Origin: Actinomycetes bacterium
GTDB lineage: Bacteria; Actinomycetota; Acidimicrobiia; Acidimicrobiales; Microtrichaceae
Length of the DNA: 64,000 bases
Reading direction: 5' to 3'
Assembly: GCA_023389745.1 (NCBI GenBank)
Contig: JAEWED010000009.1
Location: 17,342-81,341 of the forward strand
Under the pieces are notes generated by a model. It did no database searches and was not told the origin of the DNA. It saw only the letters and a program-made list of their open reading frames with translations. Within the stretch, counting starts at the first letter, position 1. Every line of letters begins with the position of its first letter. The position numbers and the translations under genes are program-made. Shown piece by piece: positions 1-7,805 of the stretch.

Positions 1-945
1 GTGATCGGAGTGCCGCTCGAGTTGGTACAGCAGCACGTTCGACGCCACGTGGTTGCTGTTCCAGCTGTGCTGCGGTGAGCAGCGCTCGTAGCGGCCGTCC
101 TCGTTCCGCTGGCGCAGCAGGCCGTAGTGCTCCAGGTAGTTGACGACCTCGAGCAGCGACAGGCCGAACAGCGCCTGCACGACCAGGAAGGGCAGGACCC
201 GGGGACCGAAGGCCACGACCAGACCGACGAACAGCACCAGCGACATCGCCCAGGCGGTGAGCACGTCGTTGTGGCGGCTCCACACCGGGATGCCGCGGTG
301 GGAGAGGCGCTTCGCCTCGAGCTGCCACGCCGAGCGGATCCCGCCGACGACGGTACGGGGCAGGAACCGCCAGAAGGACTCTCCGAGGCGCGAGCTGGCC
401 GGGTCCTCCGGGGTGGCGACCCGGTTGTGGTGGCCGCGGTTGTGCTCGACGTAGAAGTGGCCGTAGCACGACTGTGCGAGGGCGACCCGGGCGAGCCACC
501 GCTCCGAGCGGGGCTTCTTGTGGCCGAGCTCGTGCGCGGTGTTGATGGCGACCCCGGCCACCGTGCCGACGGTGAGGGCGTACCCGAGCTCGGCGTACCA
601 GCTCAGGTCGCGTGTGGTGACGATCCAGCAGGCGTACACGAGGCCGAGGTACTGCAGCGGCAGGAACAGGTAGGTGCACCAGCGGTAGTAGCGGTCCGCT
701 GCGAGCGGCTTCACGGCCCACTCGGGAGGGTTCGACCGATCCGTGCCGAACACGAGGTCCAGCAGCGGGATCAGCACGAGCACCCAGATCGGACCGAGGT
801 ACCAGAACACGTCGAGCCCGAAGCGCTCGGCCTCGCGTGCGGCGCCGAAGGGCAGCAGCGGAACGACCAGGCCGAGCAGCCAGAGGTATCGCTTGGAGTC
901 CTTCCAGGTGGTCGTGCGACCGTCGACGGTCCGGGTGATGCTCAT
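1..945 (-). CDS. alkB: alkane 1-monooxygenase (partial, C-terminus beyond window)
   Basis: Membrane di-iron hydroxylase that oxidises the terminal carbon of alkanes or fatty acyl chains. The 315 visible residues begin MSITRTVDGR and carry the three histidine boxes of the AlkB family: HELGHK near residue 138, HNRGHH near 174, and LERHSDH at the window edge. Four to six hydrophobic segments lie between them. Family members are about 380-410 residues, so roughly 70-90 residues are missing at the left edge. The ATG overlaps the TGA of the upstream TetR gene (ATGA at 942-945), so the two are probably translationally coupled. No rubredoxin gene is visible; it may lie beyond the window. The long plus-strand frames here are antisense shadows. 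Confidence 0.93.
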   Translation of the reverse strand, partial: MSITRTVDGRTTTWKDSKRYLWLLGLVVPLLPFGAAREAERFGLDVFWYLGPIWVLVLIPLLDLVFGTDRSNPPEWAVKPLAADRYYRWCTYLFLPLQYLGLVYACWIVTTRDLSWYAELGYALTVGTVAGVAINTAHELGHKKPRSERWLARVALAQSCYGHFYVEHNRGHHNRVATPEDPASSRLGESFWRFLPRTVVGGIRSAWQLEAKRLSHRGIPVWSRHNDVLTAWAMSLVLFVGLVVAFGPRVLPFLVVQALFGLSLLEVVNYLEHYGLLRQRNEDGRYERCSPQHSWNSNHVASNVLLYQLERHSDH

Positions 946-1643
946 CGACCGGCTCCTCTCGTGCTGTCGTGGGTCAGGGCTGGCTCGCTGGTGAGGGCTG
1001 ATCCGTGGATCAGGAACGTGGCCACGTGGTGCGAGACGACCTCGGGCGGGTCGTCGGGGGCGCTCACCGCGTAGCTGACGAGCAGGCGGGTGACGATGTC
1101 GGCCAGCCGACGCAACGTCACCGCGTCGAGCCCGGGCTGCTGCAGGGCGAGGACCTGCTCGACCGCGGCGCGGACCATCGTCATGACCGGCCCGCCGTCC
1201 GAGGTCAGCAGCGGCAGCAGCGACTCCGGCTCGGTCCGCAGCAGCCGGTCGAGCAGTGGGTGGTCCCGGGTGACGCGCAGTGCGGCGGCGAAGGCTGCCT
1301 CGAGCGAGTCACGTGGGTCCTGCTCGGCGAGCGAGGCGGCGGTGACCTCTTCGATCAGCAGCTCGGTCTGGGCGGCGACGACCGCAGCGACCAGCGCGTC
1401 CTTCGAGGCGAAGTGGCGGTACAGCGTCTGACGCGACAGCCCCGCGCGCCGCGCCACGTCGCCCATCGACAACTTGGCGATGCCGTGCACCGTCGCCGTC
1501 TCGAGCGCCGCGTCGAGCAGCTGCTGGTGCACCGTGGGCACCGCCGGCGTCTGCTCCTCGTTCGCCCCGGCTGTGTTCGGCCCGGCTGTGTTCGGCCCGG
1601 CTGTGTTCGGCCGGGGTTCGTCCGGCCGGCCTCGCTCGTTCAT
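942..1643 (-). CDS. TetR/AcrR family transcriptional regulator
   Basis: Probable repressor of the downstream alkB. The 233-residue protein starts MNERGRPDEP. A longer frame exists, but this ATG lies just inside the operator and precedes the first conserved block. The helix-turn-helix sits around residues 45-85 (MGDVARRAGLSRQTLYRHFA), followed by an all-helical ligand domain. The N-terminus contains a short Pro-Asn-Thr-Ala-Gly repeat (PNTAGPNTAGPNTAG) encoded by a 15-bp tandem repeat near 1570-1615. The stop overlaps the alkB start. The 31-bp palindrome directly upstream is the obvious autoregulatory site. The ligand is unknown; an alkane or fatty acid is inferred from the neighbour. Confidence 0.9.
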   Translation of the reverse strand: MNERGRPDEPRPNTAGPNTAGPNTAGANEEQTPAVPTVHQQLLDAALETATVHGIAKLSMGDVARRAGLSRQTLYRHFASKDALVAAVVAAQTELLIEEVTAASLAEQDPRDSLEAAFAAALRVTRDHPLLDRLLRTEPESLLPLLTSDGGPVMTMVRAAVEQVLALQQPGLDAVTLRRLADIVTRLLVSYAVSAPDDPPEVVSHHVATFLIHGSALTSEPALTHDSTRGAGR

Positions 1644-1646
1644 GGG

Positions 1647-1677
1647 TGACAAAGTAACAACTGCTGTCACTTTGTCA
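1647..1677. promoter_or_regulatory. 31-bp near-perfect palindrome, candidate TetR operator
   Basis: Left arm TGACAAAGTAACA and the reverse complement of the right arm (TGACAAAGTGACA) differ at one base of 13, around a 5-bp centre. It begins 4 bp upstream of the tetR ATG (minus strand) and lies about 80 bp before the divergent reductase gene. Repression of tetR-alkB, and possibly of the reductase, is inferred from position and symmetry. Confidence 0.75.
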
Positions 1678-1755
1678 ATCGATGACGGGTGTGCCGTCGG
1701 TCGCTCGGCGTCCGCTGCCTGTCGCTCGCGGCGTGCGACGGAACAAACTGACCGG

Positions 1756-2982
1756 GTGAGCAACGTGGTCGATCGTGACGTCCTGGTGATCGGTGGAGGT
1801 CCGGCGGGCGCCGCCTGTGCGATCCGTGCCGCCGCAGCGGGTGCCAGGGTCACCGTGTTCGAGAAGGGCGCCTACGGGCGCGACAAGATCTGCGGCGACG
1901 GCCTGACCCCGCGGGCGGTGCGGGCCCTCGAGGAGCTCGACGTCGACCTCGGCGACGCCCACCGCATCGACGGTCTGCGAATGATCGCCAACTCGACGGT
2001 GCGCCAGCTCGAGTGGCCTGGCATCGACCCCTTTCCGTCCTACGGCGCCGTCTGGCCCCGTCGTCGGCTCGACGCCCGACTCATGGAGCTCGCCGAGAAG
2101 GCCGGCGCGGAGCTGCTCTGGGAGCACGAGGCCGAGCCGGTCCTCGAGGGCGATCGTGTCGTCGGGGTCCAGGTCGGCCCGCACCGCTGGCGCGCCGATC
2201 TGGTCGTGATCGCCGCGGGCGCACCGGGATCGGTCGCCCGGCTGCTCGGTGCCGAACGCGTCGCGGACGAGCCCTTCGGCCTGGCGATCCGCACCTATGC
2301 CGAGAGCCCGCGCCACGCGGAGCGGTACCTCGAGGCCTGCCTCACGCTGCGCGACGAGTCCGGCGTGCCGGTTCCCGGCTACGGATGGATCTTCCCGGCG
2401 GGCGACGGCACCGTGAACATCGGCGTCGGCGCGCTGTCCACCATGAAGGGCTTCAAGCAGCTCAACCTCAACCGGCTGCAGGAGAGCTACCGCCAGCTCG
2501 TCGGCGAGGACTGGGGCCTCGGCCCGGACCTGGAACGCCCTCGGGCGTGGCGACTGCCGATGAGCACGCAGCGGCGACAGGGTCCCGGCTGGGTCGCCAT
2601 CGGTGACGCAGCCGGCCTGGTCAACCCGATGAACGGCGAGGGCATCGACTACGGGCTCGAGTCCGGCATGCTCGCCGCCGAGCTGTTCCTGGCCGACCCC
2701 TCGACCGCGCCGAGCGAGTACGACCGCCTGGTGGGCGAGCGCTTCGATGCCTTCCTGCGAACCGGCCGTCGCTTCTCGTTCCTCATCGGTCACCCCTGGA
2801 TCCTCCGCAGCGGGCTGCGGGTCGCCGTCGGCACCACCGGCATCGCGAACGTCACGCTGCAGGTCATGGGGAACCTGGTCGACTCCGACACACCGGGCGC
2901 AGGAGGCCTCGCGATGCGCGCTGCCGACAAGGTGCTGGCCACGGCGGATCCCCTGCTCCGGCGCACGCGCGCGACGGCCTGA
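1756..2982 (+). CDS. geranylgeranyl reductase family FAD-dependent oxidoreductase
   Basis: Flavoprotein of 408 residues that probably saturates isoprenoid chains (menaquinone or polyprenyl lipids). The GTG start gives MSNVVDRDVLVIGGGPAGAA with the FAD dinucleotide fold GxGxxG directly at the N-terminus. Other family signatures are KICGDGLTPRAV near residue 50 and IGDAAGLVNPMNGEGIDYG near 285, the second FAD-contact segment. The frame stays open upstream to 1474, but that extension overlaps tetR and its operator and has no family similarity. It is divergent from tetR-alkB. MenJ-like or archaeal-lipid-type reductases are equally possible. Confidence 0.88.
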   Translation: MSNVVDRDVLVIGGGPAGAACAIRAAAAGARVTVFEKGAYGRDKICGDGLTPRAVRALEELDVDLGDAHRIDGLRMIANSTVRQLEWPGIDPFPSYGAVWPRRRLDARLMELAEKAGAELLWEHEAEPVLEGDRVVGVQVGPHRWRADLVVIAAGAPGSVARLLGAERVADEPFGLAIRTYAESPRHAERYLEACLTLRDESGVPVPGYGWIFPAGDGTVNIGVGALSTMKGFKQLNLNRLQESYRQLVGEDWGLGPDLERPRAWRLPMSTQRRQGPGWVAIGDAAGLVNPMNGEGIDYGLESGMLAAELFLADPSTAPSEYDRLVGERFDAFLRTGRRFSFLIGHPWILRSGLRVAVGTTGIANVTLQVMGNLVDSDTPGAGGLAMRAADKVLATADPLLRRTRATA

Positions 2983-3012
2983 CGAGAGGGCCTGACGAGA
3001 GGGCCTGACGAG
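2976..3012. repeat. 13-bp tandem repeat (about 3 copies) across the reductase stop codon
   Basis: Unit GGCCTGACGAGAG starts at 2976, 2989 and 3002. Each copy contains the CCTGA that ends the reductase gene, so the stop codon is repeated with a 13-bp period. It belongs to the series of stop-proximal duplications seen throughout the window. Confidence 0.85.
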
Positions 3013-3057
3013 CGCGTCGCGACGGCCGGTTCCGGAGCAGCCGGGACGGGTGCTGGC

Positions 3058-3063
3058 TACGGT
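3058..3063 (+). promoter_or_regulatory. -10 box TACGGT of a probable leaderless promoter
   Basis: TACGGT ends 6 bp before the ATG at 3070. That places the expected transcription start on or next to the start codon, and no Shine-Dalgarno sequence is present. Confidence 0.6.
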
Positions 3064-3069
3064 GACGGG

Positions 3070-3555
3070 ATGACCGCACCCGCTCCGCTGCTGCAACTGG
3101 TCGGCGGCTGGTCGGGCACCGACCGGCTGTGGTTCGAACCGGACCAGCTCGCCAACGAGAGCGAGGTCACCGCCGTCATGCGTCCGACGCTCGGAGGTCG
3201 GGCGCTCGTGCACGAGTACCGGTGGAGCTTCGGCGACGACGAGCACCATGGGTCGATGCTGATCGTGCCGACCGACGCCGGGCACGAGGCCGCACTCGCC
3301 GACACCTTCCACACCGGCGGCACGATCATGCGCCTCGTCCCGTCGCCCGACCCCGACCCCGAGGCGCTGGTCGACGTGCTCGGCAGCTACCTCGGCGACG
3401 GCGAGCGATGGGGGTGGCGGATCGTCGTGCACGATCTCGACGACGACCGCGTCGAGATCACGTCGTGGAACATCTCCCCGGACGGCCAGGCCACGAGGGC
3501 GGTGCTGAGCCAGCTCGGCCGAGCGGTCGAGGTGGCCGACGACGCCGTCATCTGA
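3070..3555 (+). CDS. DUF1579 family protein
   Basis: A 161-residue cytosolic protein resembling the DUF1579/heme-binding-like beta-barrel group. It has an N-terminal LLQLVGGWSGTDRLWF motif (usual for the family: length, 'GxW' turn), alternating strands, and a C-terminal RVEITSWNISPDG strand. There is no signal peptide or membrane segment. The function of the family is unsettled; ligand-binding barrel is inference. It is followed at 60 bp by the MtfA peptidase gene on the same strand, but each gene has its own leaderless-type promoter, so an operon is not required. Confidence 0.75.
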   Translation: MTAPAPLLQLVGGWSGTDRLWFEPDQLANESEVTAVMRPTLGGRALVHEYRWSFGDDEHHGSMLIVPTDAGHEAALADTFHTGGTIMRLVPSPDPDPEALVDVLGSYLGDGERWGWRIVVHDLDDDRVEITSWNISPDGQATRAVLSQLGRAVEVADDAVI

Positions 3556-3602
3556 CCCGCGCCCTCATCCGACGAGCGCCGTCGATCTCGGACGTCCGCC
3601 GG

Positions 3603-3608
3603 TAGCGT
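3603..3608 (+). promoter_or_regulatory. -10 box TAGCGT of a probable leaderless promoter
   Basis: TAGCGT ends 7 bp before the ATG at 3616, and no ribosome binding site precedes that ATG. Confidence 0.6.
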
Positions 3609-3615
3609 CCCGGCG

Positions 3616-4380
3616 ATGAGGTTCGAGACCCGCCGTCACCGTGAGCGCCGCGAGCTGTTCGAGGCCGGCTTCCGTCCCGAGTGGCGCGAGCTGCTCGACG
3701 CCCGCCTCCCCGTCTGGAGGCGCCTCGACGACGAGGAGCGTGCCCGGCTCGAGACACTGGCCCTGGAGCTCATGGCGGAGGTGCACTGGGAGGCCGCGAA
3801 CGGCTTCGAGATCACCGACGAGATCAAGGTGATGATCGCGACCGAGGCCTGCGTGCTCATCCTCAGGCTGCCCGACGACTCCTTTCGCGGCGTGCACACC
3901 GTGCTGGTGCACCCGACGACGGTGGTGCTGACCGGCGAGCACTCCCAGGTCGCCGGGATCGTGTCCGACGGCCCCATGCCCATCCTCGGCCAGGCCGAGA
4001 TGCACGGACCGGTGACCATCGTCTGGGACGCCGTGAAGGACGAGGCCCGCCACCCCGGCAGCGGTCACAACGTGGTGTTCCACGAGTTCGCCCACCGGCT
4101 CGACATGCTCGACGGCGCAGCGGACGGCACGCCGCCGATGGGCTCGGTCGAGCAGAGCCAACGCTGGGTCGAGGTGTGCACCCGGGTGTACGGCCAGGTC
4201 GTCGAGGGTCGGGGCGGCACCGCGCTGCGGTCGTACGCCGGGGTCAACCCCGCGGAGTTCTTCGCCGTCGCGACCGAGGCGTTCTTCGACGACGCCGTCG
4301 ACCTCCGTCGCCAGCAGCCCGATCTGTACGAGGTGCTCGCCGAGTACTACGGGCAGGATCCCGCCGCCCGGCACCGCTGA
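3616..4380 (+). CDS. MtfA-like zinc metallopeptidase (M90 family)
   Basis: A 254-residue cytosolic protein of the MtfA/YeeI family, related to the anthrax lethal factor fold. The zinc motif HEFAHRLDMLDG begins at residue 156, followed by a downstream acidic segment (NPAEFFAVATEAFFD) that supplies the third ligand region in the family. In enterobacteria MtfA binds the repressor Mlc and affects glucose PTS expression. No such partner is visible here, so only peptidase activity is inferred. Length matches the family (about 250-270). The first coding residues MRFETRRHRERREL follow a leaderless-type promoter. Confidence 0.88.
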   Translation: MRFETRRHRERRELFEAGFRPEWRELLDARLPVWRRLDDEERARLETLALELMAEVHWEAANGFEITDEIKVMIATEACVLILRLPDDSFRGVHTVLVHPTTVVLTGEHSQVAGIVSDGPMPILGQAEMHGPVTIVWDAVKDEARHPGSGHNVVFHEFAHRLDMLDGAADGTPPMGSVEQSQRWVEVCTRVYGQVVEGRGGTALRSYAGVNPAEFFAVATEAFFDDAVDLRRQQPDLYEVLAEYYGQDPAARHR

Positions 4381-4408
4381 GGCGGTCGGGGAGCCCCGGC
4401 GCCCGAGC

Positions 4409-5095
4409 TCAGGTGGTCAGGCCGTCCACGAGCGTGCCCAGCCGGTCCAGTGCGTCCCGGGTGCGCGCACCCCACCAGACCAGGTCCCGGCCGTCGATGA
4501 ACACGGCGGGTGCGACCGCCTCGAGCTCGGCCCGGTGCCGCTCGCCGAACCGGTAGGGCTCGTCGGGGGCGAGGACCACGTCAGGGCGGTGTGCCGCGAC
4601 GTCGGCCCGTTCCATCGTGGGATACGGGCCGTCCTCGGACAGCACGTTCTCGACGCCGAGCGCGGCGAGCAGTGATGTGCCGTAGGTCGGCGCCCCGAGC
4701 CACATCCACGGTCGCTTCCAGATCGGAACAGCGGCGCGCAGGCGGACCTGCGGGTCGGCGACGTGCCCGATCGGCTCCCAGTGCGCACCGACGCGCCCGG
4801 CCAGCGAGCCGAGCTGGGGGTCGAGGTCGTGCACGGAGCGGATGCGCAGCACGTGCACGTGCACGCCGCGCTCGACGAGGGCGTCGTGGTCCTCGCGCCG
4901 GTTCTCCTCGGCGTCGACCACCACGAGGTCCGGTGCCAGCTCGACGATCGCCGCGACGTCGGGGTCCTTCGTGCCGCCGACGTGGGGAAGGTCGGGCCGC
5001 TCGCAAAACCGGGTGCACGCGATCGGTGTGCGGTCCCACGAGGTCAGCGTCTCGGTCGCCGAGGGCACGAGGCTCACGATCCGTGGGTCCGACAT
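4409..5095 (-). CDS. BtuF-like cobalamin/metal-receptor protein without signal peptide
   Basis: A 228-residue protein of the helical-backbone metal receptor superfamily (periplasmic binding protein type III). It opens with the typical MSDPRIVSLVPSATETL strand and contains the DLVVVDAEENRREDHDALVERG linker helix region. The N-terminus lacks any signal peptide or lipobox, and no ABC permease or ATPase genes are adjacent, so a cytosolic corrinoid-binding role is likelier than classical uptake. Stand-alone BtuF-like proteins of this type are common in actinobacteria. GAGCAT ends 6 bp upstream of the ATG and could be a leaderless -10 box. It converges with the MtfA gene at a 28-bp gap. Confidence 0.8.
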   Translation of the reverse strand: MSDPRIVSLVPSATETLTSWDRTPIACTRFCERPDLPHVGGTKDPDVAAIVELAPDLVVVDAEENRREDHDALVERGVHVHVLRIRSVHDLDPQLGSLAGRVGAHWEPIGHVADPQVRLRAAVPIWKRPWMWLGAPTYGTSLLAALGVENVLSEDGPYPTMERADVAAHRPDVVLAPDEPYRFGERHRAELEAVAPAVFIDGRDLVWWGARTRDALDRLGTLVDGLTT

Positions 5096-5131
5096 CGGCC
5101 CATGCTCGCACGACCCGACACGACCGGACGT

Positions 5132-5161
5132 GACGAGGGCCCGGACGCGACGAGGGCCCGG
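5132..5161. repeat. 17-bp-period duplication feeding the terminator stem
   Basis: GACGAGGGCCCGG occurs at 5132 and 5149. The second copy forms the left arm of the hairpin at 5150-5181, so the terminator stem itself appears duplicated downstream of the lipoprotein gene stop. Confidence 0.7.
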
Positions 5162-5181
5162 GCTGGTGCCCGGGCCCTCGT
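5150..5181 (-). terminator. strong hairpin downstream of the lipoprotein gene
   Basis: Perfect 14-bp stem ACGAGGGCCCGGGC with a 4-base loop, 39 bp past the stop of the minus-strand gene at 5221. There is no obvious T-tract, as is usual in high-GC actinobacteria. A stem with the same ACGAGGG start follows the gene at 29308. Confidence 0.7.
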
Positions 5182-5220
5182 GGTGTTCGTGCGATCACCG
5201 CCGCAGCGGTGCTCGGTCGA

Positions 5221-6093
5221 TCAGACCGGACCGGCCTGCATCGTCCAGGTGTGGCTGCCGCCACCACCGACGAAGGTCTGGGTGAAGGTCTTCGGCCCCG
5301 TCAGCGTGTACATGCCACCGCCGGTGATGTCCGGCGGGATGTCGACCAGCGGGATGTTGATGGTCGGGAACGGGGTGGAGCCGATCACGCTGTCGAGCGC
5401 CGAACCGAGCGTGCCCTGTGCACCGATGCCGATGTACATGCCGCCACCCATGACGTCGTCACCGAGGCCGAACAGCGGGATGTTGTTCGCGATGATGCCG
5501 AACGCTCCGCCGATGTTGTCGAGGATGAGGTCGATGATGAAGCTGGCGTCGAGGCTGGTCAGATCCGCCGTCGCGAGCGTGGCATTGAGGGCGTCGCGCA
5601 GCAGGTTGGCCACGGCGTTCGCCGCAGCGCCGTTGCCGACCTGATCCTCTTCGGAGCCCCACACGTAGGTGCCGAACACCTCGAGCTTGTTGTTGGTGTT
5701 GGCCAGGTCGAGCACGTCGAGCGCCTGGACGTTGTTGAAGACGTTCTGTCCGCCGGGGCCGGGGCCCACGATGACGGTCTGGCCCTCACCGACGTTCTCG
5801 GGAGCGTTGGTGCGGTCGTTGGTGACCTGGACCTGCGCCGAGCCGTGCTGGCCGATCTTCACGCGGAAGCCGACGGTCAGCAGGTAGGGCTCGTCCTGGC
5901 AGAGCGAGGACGGCCAGCAGATCCCCAGGGTCTCGTCCTGGCTGTCGTTGACGCGCACCTGGGTGCCGCGGAACTGCCAGTTCTTCGTGGCGATGGTGCC
6001 GTCGGGCGCCTGCGGGGCGCATGCGCCCGCTGCGATCGTGACCACCGCGAGCAGGCCGATCGCGGCCGCCCTCCAACTGTGAGTGCGATGCAT
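5221..6093 (-). CDS. secreted lipoprotein, unknown function
   Basis: A 290-residue exported protein I do not recognise. The start MHRTHSWRAAAIGLL is chosen because AGAGAGGA lies just upstream and it yields a clean signal peptide ending at IAAGAC, an imperfect lipobox. The mature part is neutral, rich in Gly, Asn and Thr, and ends in a Gly-rich stretch (MGGGMYIG, TGGGMYTLTG, FVGGGGSHTW) with alternating beta-type segments. A surface-exposed beta-rich lipoprotein is inferred. The frame extends upstream to 6267 but without signal-peptide logic. It is followed by a strong hairpin terminator and preceded by a cluster of GTTCAC repeats. Confidence 0.75.
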   Translation of the reverse strand: MHRTHSWRAAAIGLLAVVTIAAGACAPQAPDGTIATKNWQFRGTQVRVNDSQDETLGICWPSSLCQDEPYLLTVGFRVKIGQHGSAQVQVTNDRTNAPENVGEGQTVIVGPGPGGQNVFNNVQALDVLDLANTNNKLEVFGTYVWGSEEDQVGNGAAANAVANLLRDALNATLATADLTSLDASFIIDLILDNIGGAFGIIANNIPLFGLGDDVMGGGMYIGIGAQGTLGSALDSVIGSTPFPTINIPLVDIPPDITGGGMYTLTGPKTFTQTFVGGGGSHTWTMQAGPV

Positions 6094-6201
6094 GTGTTCC
6101 TCTCTCACCCGGCCGCGGCAGCAGCCGCTCGCCCGTGTCGTGCCCCCGAGTGCCCCGGTTGCGTCCGTCCCAGTGTCACGGCCCAGCCGGCTCGCGACCT
6201 G

Positions 6202-6320
6202 GTTCACGGTACAACACGCTTCCTGTGAACTCCATAGGGAAGTCGTCCCGACCTGAAAATCGTTCACCAGCGTTCACCTCAATGCTGAAGCGCGTTCAGT
6301 TCACGATGTCCAGTGTTCAT
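6202..6320. promoter_or_regulatory. cluster of GTTCAC hexamers in the 306-bp intergenic region
   Basis: Between the two minus-strand genes (6094-6399) GTTCAC or its complement occurs at 6202, 6225 (inverted), 6262, 6272 and 6299, with near-matches at 6294 and 6315. The 6262 and 6272 copies are exactly one helical turn apart. A multi-site regulator for the lipoprotein gene is inferred. A TACCGT box (minus strand 6212-6207) could be its -10 element. Nothing else is visible in this gap. Confidence 0.4.
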
Positions 6321-6399
6321 CTGGGGATCGCCGCGGCGACCGGCTCGGAGGTGAAGTGGGTTCAGGTTCTGCTGGGGCCCGGTACGGGGCGTCCGGAGC

Positions 6400-7641
6400 T
6401 CAGCGTGGCTCGACGGCCACCGGCGGAGCGCAGGTCGCCGCCGAGGTCAACACGGGGTTGCAGCGGGCCGCGACCCGGGTGCCGAACGAGACGACGTAGC
6501 CCGTCGAGGCGTGCGACTCCCCGGGCGGGAAGTCGGTGTGCACGATCTGGGCACCCGACGCGAGCGCGACGTCGCGGGTCGCCGGGTTCGGCGCCACGAC
6601 GTCCGCATCGGCGCGGGTGCGGACCAGATAGCCCTGCTCGACCAGCGAACGGATGCGGGTGCCGTCGCCGGGGTCGTTCTCCTTCAGCACCGCGCCGTCG
6701 GGCTGGCCCTCGCCGGAGCTGGTGAACATGACCCGACCCTCGAGCGACGGGTGGCCCTGCAGGTACAGGCTGCGCTTGTTCGCGTTGTCCATGAAGAACA
6801 GGAAGCGCCCCCTGCTCTCCGCGACGCTCGGCCAGCCCTCGGTCGACACCGCAGTGCGCAGGTCCGCTGCGTCGCCTCGCACGTCGTCGGGGGTGATGAG
6901 TCGGTCGCCGAGCACGCTGGTGATCTCGGCGTCGACGGCGTCGAGCTGCGAGGCGTCGAACTCGACGATCGGTGTGCCGTCGAACGGTGCCGGCAGCGCG
7001 TCGTCCTTCAGTTCGAGGTTGATGACGATCGGCAGGTGGTCGGGGTTCGCGTCCGACCAGGCGCGGAGCTCGCCGAGGCAGCCGACCAGGGTGGGGCACG
7101 TCGACCGGAAGTCGATGTCCTGGATGTGCACGACCTTCATGCCGGGCTCGTCCATGCCGGTGGGACGTGCGACGTCGAGGTGCAGGAGCGCCGGCAGCAG
7201 CGGGTTCGCGAAGCGTCCTCCGGTCGGGTCGGCGAAGATGTCGAGCTCGAAGGTCCGAACGCCACGGGCGAGCTGGGTCGTCAAAGGGGCGTGCGTGTAG
7301 TTCAGCTGCTCCGGGTCACCGAGGGCGGACGCGACCTCGGGAACGACCGACGCACCCCACGCCAGCCACTGCATGATCGGCGCCTCCGGGGCGACGTGGT
7401 AGCTGTTGTGGGAGCCGACGAACTGCAGCTCGTTCAGCGCGACGGCGTCGTCGCCGGCGGGGGTGGTCGCTTCGCCCTCGCCCGAGCCGACCCCGTCGGA
7501 GCCGCTGTTCGACGGCGGCGAGGTCGTGCACGCGGCGCCGAGCAGCGCCAGCAGCGTGACCGACCACGCGGCAGCTCGTCGTGTCCGGCCCGCCCGAACC
7601 CGTGCTCGTCGGGCGTCGACGCCCAGATCCCCAGTGCCCAT
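6400..7641 (-). CDS. Ca-dependent PI-PLC-like phosphodiesterase lipoprotein
   Basis: A 413-residue secreted protein of the Ca2+-dependent phosphoinositide-specific phospholipase C group (PI-PLC-C1, TIM-barrel phosphodiesterase). After a signal peptide with lipobox LLGAAC come the catalytic-type motifs FVGSHNSYH near residue 85 and VRTFELDIF near 145, then VVHIQDIDF and LPIVINLELK strands typical of the barrel. The Ser/Gly/Thr-rich stretch after the lipid-anchored cysteine is a linker. GGGGGA precedes the ATG with good spacing. It probably cleaves phosphodiester headgroups from inositol- or glycerol-type phospholipids outside the membrane; the substrate is not readable from sequence. Confidence 0.82.
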   Translation of the reverse strand: MGTGDLGVDARRARVRAGRTRRAAAWSVTLLALLGAACTTSPPSNSGSDGVGSGEGEATTPAGDDAVALNELQFVGSHNSYHVAPEAPIMQWLAWGASVVPEVASALGDPEQLNYTHAPLTTQLARGVRTFELDIFADPTGGRFANPLLPALLHLDVARPTGMDEPGMKVVHIQDIDFRSTCPTLVGCLGELRAWSDANPDHLPIVINLELKDDALPAPFDGTPIVEFDASQLDAVDAEITSVLGDRLITPDDVRGDAADLRTAVSTEGWPSVAESRGRFLFFMDNANKRSLYLQGHPSLEGRVMFTSSGEGQPDGAVLKENDPGDGTRIRSLVEQGYLVRTRADADVVAPNPATRDVALASGAQIVHTDFPPGESHASTGYVVSFGTRVAARCNPVLTSAATCAPPVAVEPR

Positions 7642-7805
7642 CGGTGGTCCCCCTGACGCCGAACGGTCGCGCCATCGTGCCAGGCGTGTCACCCGGCGTT
7701 CAACCCTGCGACGCCCGGCGTTCACGACGGGCCGGGCGGGGCCGGGTCGAGCCGCGGGCGCCGCCGGACCCGGGGACCGTCGGTGCCGTCTGCGAACATG
7801 GGGCC

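Noticed and set aside
127..1074. Long plus-strand frame over the first kilobase
   Set aside because: It is antisense to alkB, whose histidine boxes read on the minus strand; the plus frame has low-complexity Arg/Glu/Gly sequence and no family features.
4409..5095. Complete vitamin B12 ABC importer
   Set aside because: Only a BtuF-like receptor without signal peptide is present; no permease, ATPase or cobalamin riboswitch is visible.
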